In this document: piece by piece, positions 19,350-31,379 of the stretch
Layout: each line of letters begins with the position of its first letter
Numbering within the stretch: position 1 is the first letter of the stretch
Assembly (NCBI RefSeq): GCF_963678635.1
Contig: NC_087070.1
Location: 35,653,109-35,717,108 of the forward strand
Direction of reading: 5' to 3'
Origin: Symsagittifera roscoffensis
Taxonomy: Eukaryota > Xenacoelomorpha > Acoela > Convolutidae
Length of the DNA stretch: 64,000 nucleotides
Program-made: the position numbers and the translations under genes
Notes under the pieces: model-generated
Told to the model about the DNA's origin: nothing
What the model saw: only the letters and a program-made list of their open reading frames with translations
The model's database searches: none

Positions 19350-22300
19350 TCATCTCCTGTAGTATTCACTTGTCCTAGACGTCCTCTTCACTGCGGTGGT
19401 TACTGCATTCCGATGAGCTACAAAAGCTCGCTTGAAAGCTCCTGCTCCAATGTCCAGCTGATAAGCACTGTACACTCTGATGTGCTTCGACATATGCTTC
19501 TTGGCATACTCGTACAACCATGCAGTCATGTTGGCTCTGAACCATGCCATCAGTCGTCTTCTGGCCCTTCGGAAATTTCAAGATTTTGCACGTTGTCTCA
19601 AAAAGATCTAAATCTTTTAGACAATCCAATTCCTGCTATTGCTCTTTCGTGGGCGTTTCTTGTCGTATATTCTCTTTTACATGAGCTTCCAGCCATCTTA
19701 TTGCCATCATAACTCCCACTATTACTATCGTTATGGGCTGTGATGAATCTGGTAAACCCATGGAGAGCAGCTCTCCACAGTACCAGATCAACACCAGATT
19801 ACTACGCCCGGGATACCACCATGTTTGTAGCAAGCAATGGCAGAGGAACTCGTCATCTGTCAACATGATGCTCCTCCAATTACGCTTTCCCGACGCTTCC
19901 AGTAGTGGTTCCAATTTCATCATCACTCGGTGGACTTCAACACTCTCATCCACTGCATTGTAATCTGTGACTGTTGACCCTTTCTGCTTCTGCCTTTCAA
20001 AGTCACTGAAGTTCCCACTGGCGTATCCCAAGAACTTCTTTCCCAGTATCAATTCTAATTCTTCTTTGATTCTCTCTGGAACTAATGAGAACATTTTGCA
20101 CAAAAATTCGTAAGATTTTTCTGACATTCTCGCTATCCTTACGCATTTCTGAAAAGGCTTGATCCACAATCGTCCTCGTACTTTTCACATCCACTGCTAC
20201 GAAATGGGTATCTGCTTTTGCACATTGGCGCTAATGTCGATCCAACTAAATATTGCGCTCCCGTCGGTCTACGATAGGTTTCACTGTGCCAGATGTTAAT
20301 TTTCGGCACGTTCGCTTCTCTCCACTTTCCAATATACTTTTGCTCGGTTTGCAAAACTCCCGGAAACACTTCTACACTGGTGGCCGTGATCATCTCACGC
20401 TTTTGTTCTAGATTCAATAGTGACTCTAAAGAACCAAACATGCTGTAGAATCCTAGTATAGTCACTAGATTCACCTCGGTTCCTCCATGGCAATCTGAAT
20501 TCAATTCCGTTTCCGTTTTTGCTTTCATCACAATGTTCCCAAACAATATCGTTAATTGCTAATGTCTTTACGGGTCTTTAGGGTCCAGGATCTTTACGCA
20601 AAAGGGTCTTAACGTAATCCAGACCTCCAGTGTCTTTTCGCAATCCAGAACTTCACAGATATGACCCTCCAGTCCACAGACTTCCACCAGACAGCTACCA
20701 TGTTTAACTCAGTTCTCTGTTGCTCTTAAAGCCTGTCGTCATTAAATTGTAAATGATGTTCAGGTCACGCAAGTTACAGTCTGAATTCAATTCCCTCTGC
20801 AAGTCTTGTGTTGCACGCAGTATCGAATCGGCGTTAGGACTCGGACACCATTATGGTTTCCTCAGTTCCCACACAACCATTAGACTCGTCCTTAGCAGTT
20901 CGTCCGAAAATCCCAATCCAAATTCCACTCGGTTGTCAGATTTCGACACTGCAGGTGCAGTCACCTTTTCTTCCAAGACTAGTCCAGCTTAGTCTACTGA
21001 TAAGCAGCGCTTCTTATCGTTGCAGTTCTTGACGTCCAGAATCTTAGCAGCACTGCTTGCTCCTAATCAAAGAAGCAATCGCGTATGTCTTCATTTATGA
21101 AAGGGTTGTACGCCATCCCTAAAATTCCAGATACGTAGCTGTATGATTTCTTCCTGATCGGTCCACAGTACTCACTGGACTTCGGCAGTGCTCCCACAGA
21201 TTCTTTTGTGAGCCTCATCTCCTTGTTAGAGAATCTCCTTATCTCATCAATTTTCTTCATAGGTTCCAGCTCCACAGGCTCCTTCATGTTCACTCGCATC
21301 GTTTTACTCTGATGGATGTCCAAAAGTGCTAGTAAGAGCAAGGTTTTTGCTCGTTCATCGCCTTCTCTTAGCATCTTGACACAAGTTTGCAATGCTGGCA
21401 CTGATATTTGTTCTCATATGAATCGAATGAAACAGAGAGCGTCCTTGGGTGATTAGATCCCTCATACTCGTCATTAAGAACACCTTCTCTCCCTTCAATC
21501 TTTTTCTTTCTTCCGAATCATATTCCCCGCGTGTCAGTCCACTCATGCACCAAGCGAACCTCAATTGTAATTCTGTTCTCACATAGGGTATCGCTATCAG
21601 AGCGTGTATGTTCAGAGTTGTTCTCATTTGTTCTTCGAAGTACCGTAACACTACCGCTCTCCATGGTAGGCTCATCAACTGCTCTATTGTTTCCGCGTGC
21701 ATTTCAAAAGATACCAGAGCTCAGTATGCCTTCTGCTTCAGGGTTGTGCCTTGCATCATCGTCTCTAAAGAACCTTCTATAGCAATTTTTGTTTTCTAGA
21801 GCAATTAAGTGTCCTCTGGCCGAGTTTCTGTATTCCATCATCTCCATGTATCCACCAACGGGTTCATCAATCGATACAGTTTCCGACACTGTCAGTCGGT
21901 TTTATTCCACTGGGACTAGCTGTCCTTCGACGCTTCCCTTTCCATCATTCATGGAAGACAGTTTGAAATCTTGTAGGGTACTCTCTCCACATTGACTGAG
22001 TATTTCCATCTGTAACGTTGCTCCAGGCAGAGTGCGGTCACTTCTCTTGGTTTTTTTAACTGGCTGATTTTAATCCTGCCATGAGAATGGGTGGCACCAT
22101 CGCTACATCAGTCAGCATTCTGTCAGTGCCAGGCAATCGGCCATCACCCTGTCACATGTCCATGGCTTCTTCGACGCGCATTCTTTTGGTTGAGTTGACA
22201 ATTTTCATCGAGATTTCAGAATCCACTTTTGTTTTTTCAGCTTTCCTCAATGTCACTTTGCTGCCAAGTTTCATTTTCATATCATTAATCTTCTCAATCA

Positions 22301-22570
22301 CCATCTTTAATCGCATTGCTCCCTTTCGGGTTCTTGACAGATGCACTACTTCTTCCTTGCCTTCTTGCGGCGTCGTCTTTATAGGAGAATTTGCCTCACT
22401 TTCGTCAGTGGCCGAGTCAATCAATAACTCGCTCAATCTCCCTTCACACTCGTTGAGTTTGTCAAGGACTTCCCGCATTAGTGGTCTGTTGAGACCTATT
22501 TTCAGTATAGACTGTAGCTCTGAACTACAGTCCAGACCTCTTCCATGAAGGCAACTCTGTCCATACTGCA
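19350..22570 (-). mobile_element. Element A accessory region, C-terminal part
   Basis: This part ends with the conserved WFRANMTAWLYEYAKK motif (about 19500-19550), present in B1 at 45962-46012, followed by a charged tail rich in Lys, Arg and Glu (18950-19150). An intervening stretch at about 20560-20690 is made of degenerate repeats of a GTCTTTACG-like phrase. No known domain is recognised. Fossil, broken. Confidence 0.55.
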
Positions 22571-23339
22571 TCCCGTCCTATTCTCGTGGTCTCTATGATG
22601 AACTTCCTACTCTACTCCGGGCAACGTTCCCAAGAAAGGTACTCTGGCAGTGCCTTCTATTCTTCTTCTCCTCGGTGATTCCATTAAAAGTTTCTTTTCG
22701 GCATTTTTAGAATTTCTCGGAGTATGCTAGCATGGTTCTAGTTTGTAGTGTTCCGCCCACCATTAACTCTGGTTTTACACTCGTCAAGATTAGTGAGGCT
22801 TCTTGTAAGTCCGCCTTGTCTCTCATGAACATTGGCCCCACATCCAGTTTCGCCCATTCTCCGTCAAATCGTCCAGGCTTCGGAGTTGCTGCCCGCTATT
22901 CATCCGTCTCCTCGTTGTTTCATTGTTGTAGGCAAACTGCGTATAATGCAGCACTGCCTCTTTTCTGCCCACGAAGCACGGGTCCATCATCTCGCTACCC
23001 TCCTTTCATTAGTTTCGAAGGCTCTCAACCTGGGAGTTTGTACTACGGAGTCTGCTCCGAGCAACATCTTTCTAATCAAAGGAAATTCTGGAATCTCTTC
23101 TGGCAGTTTCTTGTAGTCACCCCAGCCTTTCTTTTCCTTTTTCAATTTGTGATACGCTGCAGTCAGTCGAGGAGTGTAATTTCGCCGTTCGTCTTATTGT
23201 AGGGTCTTTGGTTCCAGAGCTTCGGGAATACCTCGATGTGCCCTCTATCCACTTCTCCCATCCTATCACGGAAGTGATCATCAAAATTTGTGACGATCAT
23301 CTCCGGCTCTGATATCTTCGCGATTAACAAGTCCTCGTT

Positions 23340-25910
23340 CAATATCTCTCGTGGGGTGTGCTGTTCACACCATTAAGTGCACTTCTGTCCACTGCTGATA
23401 TGAGGTTGAAGTGCAACACCGACCACCTGTACGCCTCCACCTTAACGTCAGGGAACGCAAACGTGACTGCCGGACCGTATATCACTGTCACGAACTCCGT
23501 GGCTCCTCTGATCAGTAATAAGAGATCGGTGCTCATGGCCAAGCTCAGGTCAGTTAACAGGGGCATACCCCCAGCATGACGTCGCACGTCTTCTTCCTTC
23601 TGAATTGTCTCATCCTCTCCTGTTCCGAAGCGATTCTGCTGCAAGAGGTATTGGATAAGAGTATGTCGCAGATCTCTTATCTTGGTCCAGGAATAAGTGA
23701 GTCGCTTCACGTCAAACCTCCTCACGTTCTCTCTCATCTGCTCCGGGTAGCGTGTCAGATTCATCAATCCTCCCAAGTTCCCGTGCGTTATCGTAATTAG
23801 CGTCAGAAGTCCATCTAGTCGCAAGTTCTGCACTCCTTCGGTGAGGAGTATCACTGGTCCTCTCACGAAGTTCTCCGCTTCAAACGTCACGAACAGGGCT
23901 AGTAGTTCCACGATCGATACTTCTACGACTGCTTGGAGGAACTTTTTAATCAGGTATCGAGAAAGCGATGGGTAAACCAGGAAGGACGCGGTCCATCCGG
24001 CTCCCAAACCTTCCAGCATGCTGTCAGTCCGGTCAAAGCCTTCTTCACCCTTTACATTCTGTGCCAGAAAGCTTCCAGGGTAACTTGGCACACTCTGTTT
24101 ACAAACTCGGCTGACTTCTCTTCAGCATTTGCGGCCAGGTTTACCTCTTTCACCAAGTAGTCATGGATCTTTCTGATCATCACTGGGCCTCGCTCGAAAG
24201 CATCCGTGCCCAATGCGGCTATTCGAGGGGTCAAGTGCAGCCACTTGATAGCCTCTGGTTTGGTTCTCAAGACCATCGCTTCCAAGTGAGCTCTCGTCCC
24301 CTTGGAAATCTTCTTTCTTTCTCCTTCCTCTTTTATTTCCCTTCCTCGGAACCATAAGTCGTTAGACATCGCTACTATTACTCGATGGTCCTCGTCAGTT
24401 CCTGGTTTCAGTTTAAGTTGTCGGCTGAAGTTGGACTGTTCCAACCCCAGTACTTTGTCTAACACTAACATATGTAGTGGATGGTCCTTAAATCCTCCAA
24501 CATGTGTAGTGGAAGGTGTTTTCTTGGTGAATGCACCTTCTTTCAGCGTGTCCATTACTTCACCCATCGACTCGAGGATATCGTTTATCGCTGGCCATAC
24601 TGCGTCTTCCGCCGTCGTAGGCTCTCTGAATCTGCTCAGAAACCCTACTGTGTAGATGGTCGTTTATGCCGGCAGATACGATCATGATTGCCATGAAAAC
24701 CGACTGCCATTGACACCGAGTGTATTAGGTTCAGGTCGACCGCTGCCAACATTATAACGTCAGGCCAAAACAGAGACTTGGAGGTATGTACGAAGTCTGA
24801 TTTCGCAACTATCATAATCTTTGCTTTTCTCATTTCTGCTTTATCATACGCTGCAAAGATGGATTCGTCTTTCCTAATCATCTTCATCCCACCATATCTC
24901 TGAACATCGCCTTCTTTAGTCACCTGTTTCCGGTACGCTCTATCTTTTACATGTCATGGGGGTGCTCGTATTTGCTTGAACTTTTTCACATGATGTCCTA
25001 TTGGTGCCCGCGTTGTCATGAATGACCCGGACCTTTCTTTTCGATTTCCTTCACCATGATTCAGTTTCACGTCTTGCAAAAATCTTGCATTTACTGGACC
25101 CATTGTCTTGTTTGAGGGCAGTCCCTTTAAATCAGCGAATCTTAAGGCGGTTGTGGAGCTGAATTTATAGCCAGTTGCTATCAGCCAGTCCACACCTGCG
25201 ATTGAGTACAGTCCGTTGACGGATAGTCTCGCTCCATTTAGCATCCTTATGGCATCGGCTGCAAACCTTACTGTCTGAAATTTCAATTTCATCAGGTCCT
25301 GTTTATAGACATGCCAGGGAGAAGGTATGGGCCTCGACCACATCAAAGAGCTTCTGTCTGGTCGTCACTCCTCTCGGCTGTTACTCATACTCTCTGCTCT
25401 TGTCTCCGATCTCGTTTCCGGTCTCGAGGTACTTGTTGTCTCAGTAGTCGGGTTGACAGGTCCTAATCTTCACCTTGGATGAATGGTTCTCCTTGCTGGC
25501 GCTTCTCCCAATCGGTCCTGTACGTCCGTTCTTTGCACTGGCTCGCTAGAGCTTTGCGAACTGTAGGTCACTGCTGGGACCGCTCCCAGACGTGTTTCTA
25601 GGTTAGGGGGCATGAAGGTTGAGAGTGCCGGCTCATTCGTCGTTTCTTCTTTCTTTAGCACTCCCGTGTCAAAGAGCTCGACCTCCATTTCATCCAGTCG
25701 CTCCTGGAAGACTCGGTTCATCCAAGTTTGTCCTTCTATGCTATCAAATTGGATCCCATCAGTGGTTAGTCTGGCCTGATCCATAGCTCTGAGCTCGTGT
25801 TCAATGTCCATAGGGATCATCCGTCCAGCATTCCGACTCGCCAGATTTCTCAGTATGTTGTTCCACCTGATGACTCCTTCTTTATACCTCCTTCTTGTCG
25901 ATGTCAACGT
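23340..25910 (-). mobile_element. Element A accessory region, middle part
   Basis: It includes a helical segment with VRGPVILLTEGVQNLRLDG, LLTLI, RYPEQ and YLLQQNR (about 23600-23900) that has a direct counterpart in B1 at about 50000-50550. Upstream lie segments with SIAGVDWLIATGYKF and KSLFWPDVIMLAAVDLN. The family is unknown to me. Fossil, broken. Confidence 0.55.
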
Positions 25911-25939
25911 TCTCGGTAAGTACCGCGCACTTGAACTTC

Positions 25940-26211
25940 TACCAGAGAGTAGCGAATAGGCACACCATCATCGATTCCCATTGTGCCTCTTCCTCATCTG
26001 AGCCTCTGGACACGTTGTTTGTCCCCATTAGGATCATTATGTTAGGGATCCTCCCTGGGTTCATTAGCTCCACCATTCGAAATAGCTGTGCTATCGTGGC
26101 ACCTCCAAAGGCCATCACCGTGGTGATCCAAGATGTTCTCAGGTTTTGGAGAACAATTACCGAACTGTCACCCAGTATCAATTGAGATGTCCTGAGCGGC
26201 GGTTGTTGCAT
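25940..26211 (-). mobile_element. Element A accessory region, SGNH-hydrolase-like segment
   Basis: ILGDSSV, then FGGATI, then MILMGTNNVSRG are spaced like blocks I, II and III of SGNH/GDSL hydrolases (GDS, Gly, GxN). SGNH-like segments are known in ORF1 of some CR1 LINEs and in some other retroelements. B1 has a recognisable partner with LILMKRTNDVSRD (about 51300-51600). Activity is not claimed; this is part of a fossil. Confidence 0.5.
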
Positions 26212-26599
26212 TTTTATCGCAGGAATTCAAATCGATCGATTAAAGCAGGCTCGCGGATCCGCTTCCGGAACTCCTAAGAAGTTATTCTTCACCTGGTTGT
26301 TCTTCTGCACATCAAATTTTCGGGACACTTTCTTCATCGGCATTTCTCTTATTTTCCTCTCAGGGGCTCCAGATGTCTTTGCTGGTAAGGTGACACTGTC
26401 AGCTCCCGTTATCTTTATCGTTTCTCGTGAGAGTTCCACTCTGACCGTGTCGTCTATTCTTCCACAGGGTGCAGTCACCCCGGAACCTGGTGCATTCCTA
26501 TTAGCGACTAGTCGTCCACATTTTCTATCAACCTCCGCGCTGTCTGCTTCACGACTGGGTCACCTAGGGCATCACTTGGGTCCGCCTTTGTCACTCTTA

Positions 26600-26970
26600 C
26601 TTCGTTTTCGGGGGTCGCACGTCCGTCGTCTGACTTAGTTCGCGAGGCGTTAGGAGCTCTATCGGTGACTGCCCACGAGGAACATTCCTTGCAGGTATCG
26701 CTTTTTCCACTGCCGTCGTCAGCGCCAGCCGTTCCAATCGCCCTTTATATTCTTGCCTGAAGCATTCTATTTCCTGACCCTGATTCTTGGTGCAATCTTC
26801 AAACAGTTTCTTCCACATATCCCTGTCGTCTTCTACACTGAGCATAGTCATAGTCACTTGATCTAGCTCACTTCTGGTGTTCTCCGACTCTTCTATCGTT
26901 CCGTTGATGTCTTGCATCGTCTCGTTCGTCTGAACTTCTTCTTCTAGTATCGCCCTCTTTGGTGGCACAG
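26600..26970 (-). mobile_element. Element A accessory region, coiled-coil segment
   Basis: The segment is Glu-rich with heptad-like spacing (TIEESENTRSELDQV, DRDMWKKLFEDC), suggesting a coiled coil. It sits between the N-terminal helical domain and the SGNH-like segment. Confidence 0.5.
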
Positions 26971-26979
26971 CTGCTCTCA

Positions 26980-27460
26980 GTTAAGAAATAGACGAGGCAG
27001 CCTCGCTGTTCATCTCCTGATGCATTCTTCTCAGACCAGGCCTAGGCTTGGTTGGCAGAGGCATCTCACCTGGTTGGTAGGTCCTGGAACTTCCCAATCC
27101 AGGCTCGTTCGCCAAGTCACTTCCTGAGAGAGCCCCGTTTCTCCACCTCATTACCCTCATGGTTGGGCGGTCTGGCACTCCTCTTTCTCCATATGCAACC
27201 ATCAATAAGACTTTCGTGGGGCGGTCCCCACGGTTATCATGCCCTAAGATAATTATTAAGACGACCAGCAACATGACTAACTTTGGGTCCTCCAGAGCGA
27301 AGTCTCGATCCATCAGCCGACGATAGATCGCATCTATCATCGGTCCTGCATATGCCTCCGCTAGGTCTATCAATTCATTCAAATCGAAGTTGTCCATTTT
27401 GTTAGATTCGGTTTGATCATCAGTTTGTGCAATTGAAATCTGATGAATGAAAAAACGATC
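26980..27460 (-). mobile_element. Element A accessory region, N-terminal helical domain
   Basis: The likely start is MDNFDLNELIDLAEAYAG. Next come IYRRLMDRDFALEDPKLVM and GDRPTKVLLMVA, which line up with IYQRLIDCNFGMEDPWLVL and GDRPTEVVLMLA in B1 (52305-52610). Just upstream the minus strand has TTTTTTCATTCATCAG, a good splice-acceptor sequence. Expression from a spliced RNA, as for env genes of errantiviruses, is possible but unproven. Confidence 0.55.
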
Positions 27461-27734
27461 AATCAAGATCTAGAAAAGAGTCACAAAAATCACTTTTTTA
27501 AAACAGTCAGATAAAAAAATTTTTATCTTAAAATATATTAAAATCAATTTATTGCTAAAATTTTCGAATTCGACCTAAGAATGGACAGTCCAAATTTTCG
27601 ATCTATTCCTAAGATCGTCATTCGATTGTTCATGGTCACTAATATCTTCGTACCCAGGGTCCTAATAACAAAACACAACACACATATCACACACAAGGCA
27701 CATAGTATGACACCTTCCTGCATGCAGCCTAAAC

Positions 27735-28200
27735 TCAGCTTATACTCAAAGACCATTTCTTATGTAAGTATAATTGTATGTTAGCATCACAAAAGATTAC
27801 GTGTATCAGTGCATATAGATCCTGTGGATGCATTCGTCCTCGGTTCGGGTCGTATACTGGATGCGAAAGTTCCTTTACCTCCCTCTCCACAAGGAAGTCT
27901 CTCAGTATCGTCAAGGACAAGACCAAGTTTTCCGTGTCCACGTGCCGCTTCTCCGTCGCCCTCGTCACCAAGAAGCATAAAGAATTCCTGGTATCTGCGA
28001 AGCCGCCGGAGGCAAGGCTGCTACGCCTCCTTATCCTGGTCTTTGCGTCCAACGGAATTCTATGTTTATATATTCTCTTTTAAAATCCGCTGCTAACGCT
28101 GTCCTAAATCTCATGTCCGCTGTGATGGCTATCGCACATGTTCTATTTGTAAGTATAAATCGCTATCTGTCAATATTATGATATTTGAGGACTTGTTTGG
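27735..28200 (-). mobile_element. Element A small conserved ORF region between pol and accessory region
   Basis: The encoded segment contains SLTILRDFLVE, YDPNRGRMHPQDLYALIH. Recognisable relatives lie at 53050-53480 in B1 and 60390-60815 in B2, where a comparable IPIGKS/LHPRDLYALVH-like string and FKTALA...FKREYRNIEF occur. It is a small protein of unknown role. Fossil remains. Confidence 0.45.
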
Positions 28201-28315
28201 CAAGTTAAAATATGACTCAACTACTCTCCCTATGTTCGGCTTCTTAGGGTCCTCGCCTATTTCTGCTTCTAGATCACCTCTCTCTCTCTTGCTATTCTTA
28301 ATGTTTTATTAATAA

Positions 28316-28860
28316 TTATTCATTGTGGATAAGTTTTACCCCCACTCCCAGAACAAAAATACCCATCGACGTCCCCGTCGATTGCATACCGGATATTAAA
28401 TCGAGGTTGGATGCAGGAATGAGTAATTGCCCTTCCTGGGCAGCCCAGGAAGGATCATCCCTTTCGGCCTTTACGTATCTCATGCTCTCACGGTCTACAC
28501 CTTGAATCGTGACACTGGTCTCCTTTGGGTCCGACGTCATTTCGTTCAGCCATTCCGAGAAACGCAGATTCGTCAAGTCTTGTTCGTAAGATTGCTGTTG
28601 CTCGTCGTCGAATTCCACCTCGGGTTTAGACCGGCCATCGATCCACTCCTCGTCGCGGTCATCAACTATGTCGATGTCTTGTGACACGGTTATTTCTTCT
28701 AGACCCATCACATCTTCCACTATCTTCTTCAGATCTATTCTGTCCACTACGAAGTCATCTCCGTAAGGATTGTATTTCTTCGTGAGTTTGGTCCTGTCAC
28801 TCTGTCGAGTCTGTATCGTAAACGGAAGGTCTGGTTCCAAATTCTTGGGGACCTCCATCA
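28316..28860 (-). mobile_element. Element A post-integrase acidic segment
   Basis: An acidic protein segment (IVDDRDEEWIDGRSKPEVEF) ends in TGTSMGIFVLGVGV. B1 and B2 carry GTSMDVVVRGVGV and GTSMDVFVRGVGV at the matching place. Its function is unknown. Confidence 0.5.
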
Positions 28861-28899
28861 GTTCGGGGTCTTGTCAGTCCTCTTCTGCGTAGGGTAAGA

Positions 28900-30060
28900 T
28901 TTCTTCATCTGCTTCAATTATCTCATTGGTGTTCAGGTCCAGTGGTAGACTTGATCCTTCCTCTACGACCTCATTCCCATCATTATTTTCCCCTGGTGCC
29001 CTTCTCATTGACCTCGAAGGCAGGGTCCATCATCAGATAATCCCCCTCTTCCATGTTTGCAATTCCGTAATCATGAAAGGTCCCCTCCACTTTTAGGAGC
29101 TTTTTCGTTCTTTTCGTTGCTATAACGTTTTGAAATACCCAGCGAGTAAACCAGCTGCTTTTTTATCGATTCTTTTCCTCTGCCTTGCCTGTGCCTGCTG
29201 AGCGTTCCGTCTATACAAGTCGTTTAGTTCTTGCTGACGTCTAATAACATCCCTTACATAGACCTGTGGTGACGTTTTCTTTCCCTCATACTCTGGGTAG
29301 AAGAAAGTCAGGGGCAAAGATTTCTCGTGTCCAGTTAGCATCATGTGTGGACTAACTCCAGTGGTGGAGTGTTGCGTGCTGTTGTAAGCTCCCATTACCT
29401 GTGGAAGGTATCTGTCCCAATCGGTCATGTACCTGGAACAATTTACCCTCAGCATCGACACCATCGTCGATTTTGCCTTTCCACTAAGCCATTCGTCCGG
29501 GGATGGTATATCGTGGAGTGAACTTGAGCCACCTGTGAGCATCTCATGAGCTCTTTTGTAGTTTCTCTCACGAAAGCTGCTCCGTTATCCGATGAAACGT
29601 CATCGGACAACCATGTCTCGCTATCCACGTATTGATTATATGATCGCACGTCTCTTCTGCTGAGGCAGTTATGCAGGGCACGGCCTCTGCACACTTCGTG
29701 AAATGGTCTATCATGACCAAGAGCTGATTATAGCCACTGTCTGTCATACATATTTTCCGGTGGTCAATCTGCACCACCTCGTTGAATTCAAAAGACTCGA
29801 TCGACTGCAAGGGATGCGAGTTACCCATTTCTCGCATGCCTTCGTCATCCCACGCCACACAAAGCGCTTCAGAATCCTCTGGAATCTTTGTCAATTCTCT
29901 GATGGCCCATCTGATCTTGCGACCTGTATAAAAGTTCTGTCTGATGGAGTTGCGGTAACACTATCGCGTTATATTTGTACAGGAGTTAGTCTTCTTTCCT
30001 TCTCTTACAAGCCAAGATCCCGTCCTTGTTCAGTTATAACCTTCCCTTTTTTTGCATAAA
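28900..30060 (-). mobile_element. Element A integrase region
   Basis: Catalytic-core signatures include VQIDHRKICMTDSGYNQLLV with MIDHFTKCAEAVP, then SSDNGAAF and TNGLVERQNR, in the order D, D, E of retroviral-type integrases. The C-terminal part has YNSTQHSTTGVSPHMMLTG and LPLTFFYPEYEG, usual for Ty3/gypsy. The enzyme inserts the DNA copy into the genome. Fossil, broken. Confidence 0.85.
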
Positions 30061-30149
30061 GTACTGTCTCAGAATACGGTAATTGTCTTCCTCTAGGTCA
30101 CCTTTGTCTGGTGTTCCATTTTCGATCCACCTTTTCAAGTTACTCGTCA

Positions 30150-31330
30150 TGCGGTCATTTCTTTGTGCTCTTAGTAGGTCTGAGAGTCTGTATCTCGCCT
30201 TCAAGTACTTCTTCATCCCTCAATTGACTATTCATTTCATTGGGCTGATGCGTGTCATCTTCCATCTTCACGCACCAAATTTTCGCCAATGGTCCTGTCT
30301 CTTGCCTGAAGGGTTGAAGATCAGTCCTGACTACTTCCTTCTGCGGCAACAAACTCATCGATCGTTTCGATACCGTTATTGTTTCCAGATCATCCGCTGC
30401 GTTGTCAAAGACTGTTTCGCTGGGTAGCAGGTAGCGATCACTCTCAGGGTCTTGATATACCTCTCTGTCCAGGTCTCTTGCTCGAGTCTCCACTAGCAAC
30501 GTGTGGATCGCTAGCTCTGACAATTCCGATCCTGTGCGCGAGTTCCGGTCTGAGTAAGTGTCAATTCCTGAATTCCTCGAGTCGTCATCAACGGAAGAAT
30601 CTGCCACTGAGCATGTTTCTTCTTTGGGATCGGTTTTATGCGCTCTGCTCATCCATCAGAACTCCCCGGACAAATTTTTATCCTCCAGGCCTTGTTCCTC
30701 ACCTTGAACATTTTCCTCTACACTTTCTTCCCCGGACAAATTTTCTTGTCCCGGGTCTTGTTGATAAACGCCTGTTCCCATCAACGTCCTTCTCCCCGGA
30801 CATACTTTCTTGCCCAAGGTTTTGTTCAAACTCTTCGCCTTTCTGAGCCTGATCCTCAAAGGTGACGGTTTTCCTTTGTGTCCCTTTCACCTGTTCTTTT
30901 CGTTTGTATGATGTACTTTTCAAGACGTTTTGGGATATCAAGGACACTAGTTGCTGAAATATTGTCCTACAATCCCTTTCATTTTCCTTGTGTTGACGTC
31001 TTGATGGTTTCACCTTCATTTTCTCACTAACTGTTAGCGATGCCATGGCTGCTGTCCACTCGGGGTCATCTCTAGTCACTTCTCTCTCCAACAATTCACC
31101 CAGCATCCGCCTCACTTGCGGAGTGACCTGCTCCGTTTTTTCCAGCAATGAGAGGCTATTTATGTTCATACAAGAGAGTTCCTGTTGGACCAGGTTCGAA
31201 CGTAGCAACAAATCTAAAGACAGCGAGTCCTTCTTTGATAAGATCTTTATTTCCGCTGACTTTTCCACCGGTAACTCGGGGTGTCCTGGAATCGGATGTC
31301 CAGATTTGTTCAACCATCTCGTCAAGGGAA
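30150..31330 (-). mobile_element. Element A hinge between RNase H and integrase
   Basis: A long linker, more than 300 residues of sequence, separates RNase H from integrase. It contains repeated PGQENLSGEE and LEDKNLSGEF-like phrases (30656-30860), seen as repeated CTCCCCGGACAAA on the plus strand. B1 and B2 have similar Pro/Gly/Ser repeats at the same place. A linker this long is unusual. Confidence 0.6.
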
Positions 31331-31379
31331 GCGCCTCATAAGATTTTTTGTTCAGAAACGAGAACTCTTCCTTGATTAA

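Larger units (their letters stand above)
19060..27470 (-). mobile_element. Element A post-pol accessory coding region
   Basis: About 8.4 kb downstream of pol holds long minus-strand open stretches covering most of its length, in a broken state. I do not recognise most of the encoded protein. It is helical in character and no obvious signal peptide or membrane anchor marks it as a classical envelope. Segments have clear counterparts in B1 in the same order: GDRPTKVLLMVA (B1: GDRPTEVVLMLA), LRLDGLLTLI (identical), RYPEQM (RYPEQL), YLLQQNR (identical) and WFRANMTAWLYEYA (WFRAMMTAWVYERA). Conservation across two clearly diverged subfamilies indicates that the region was under protein-level selection while the lineage was active. 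Confidence 0.75.

Noticed and set aside
19170-19712. 180-residue plus-strand open frame in element A
   Set aside because: It lies antisense to accessory coding sequence conserved with B1, so it is a shadow.
22081-22548. 155-residue plus-strand open frame in element A
   Set aside because: Antisense to the accessory region on the minus strand; no independent motif.
23340-24091. Accessory segment as a classical envelope glycoprotein
   Set aside because: No signal peptide, furin-type site or clear membrane anchor with fusion-protein pattern was seen.
28316-28860. Chromodomain at the integrase C terminus
   Set aside because: No chromodomain aromatic cage or fold pattern is visible; the segment is acidic and ends in GVGV.
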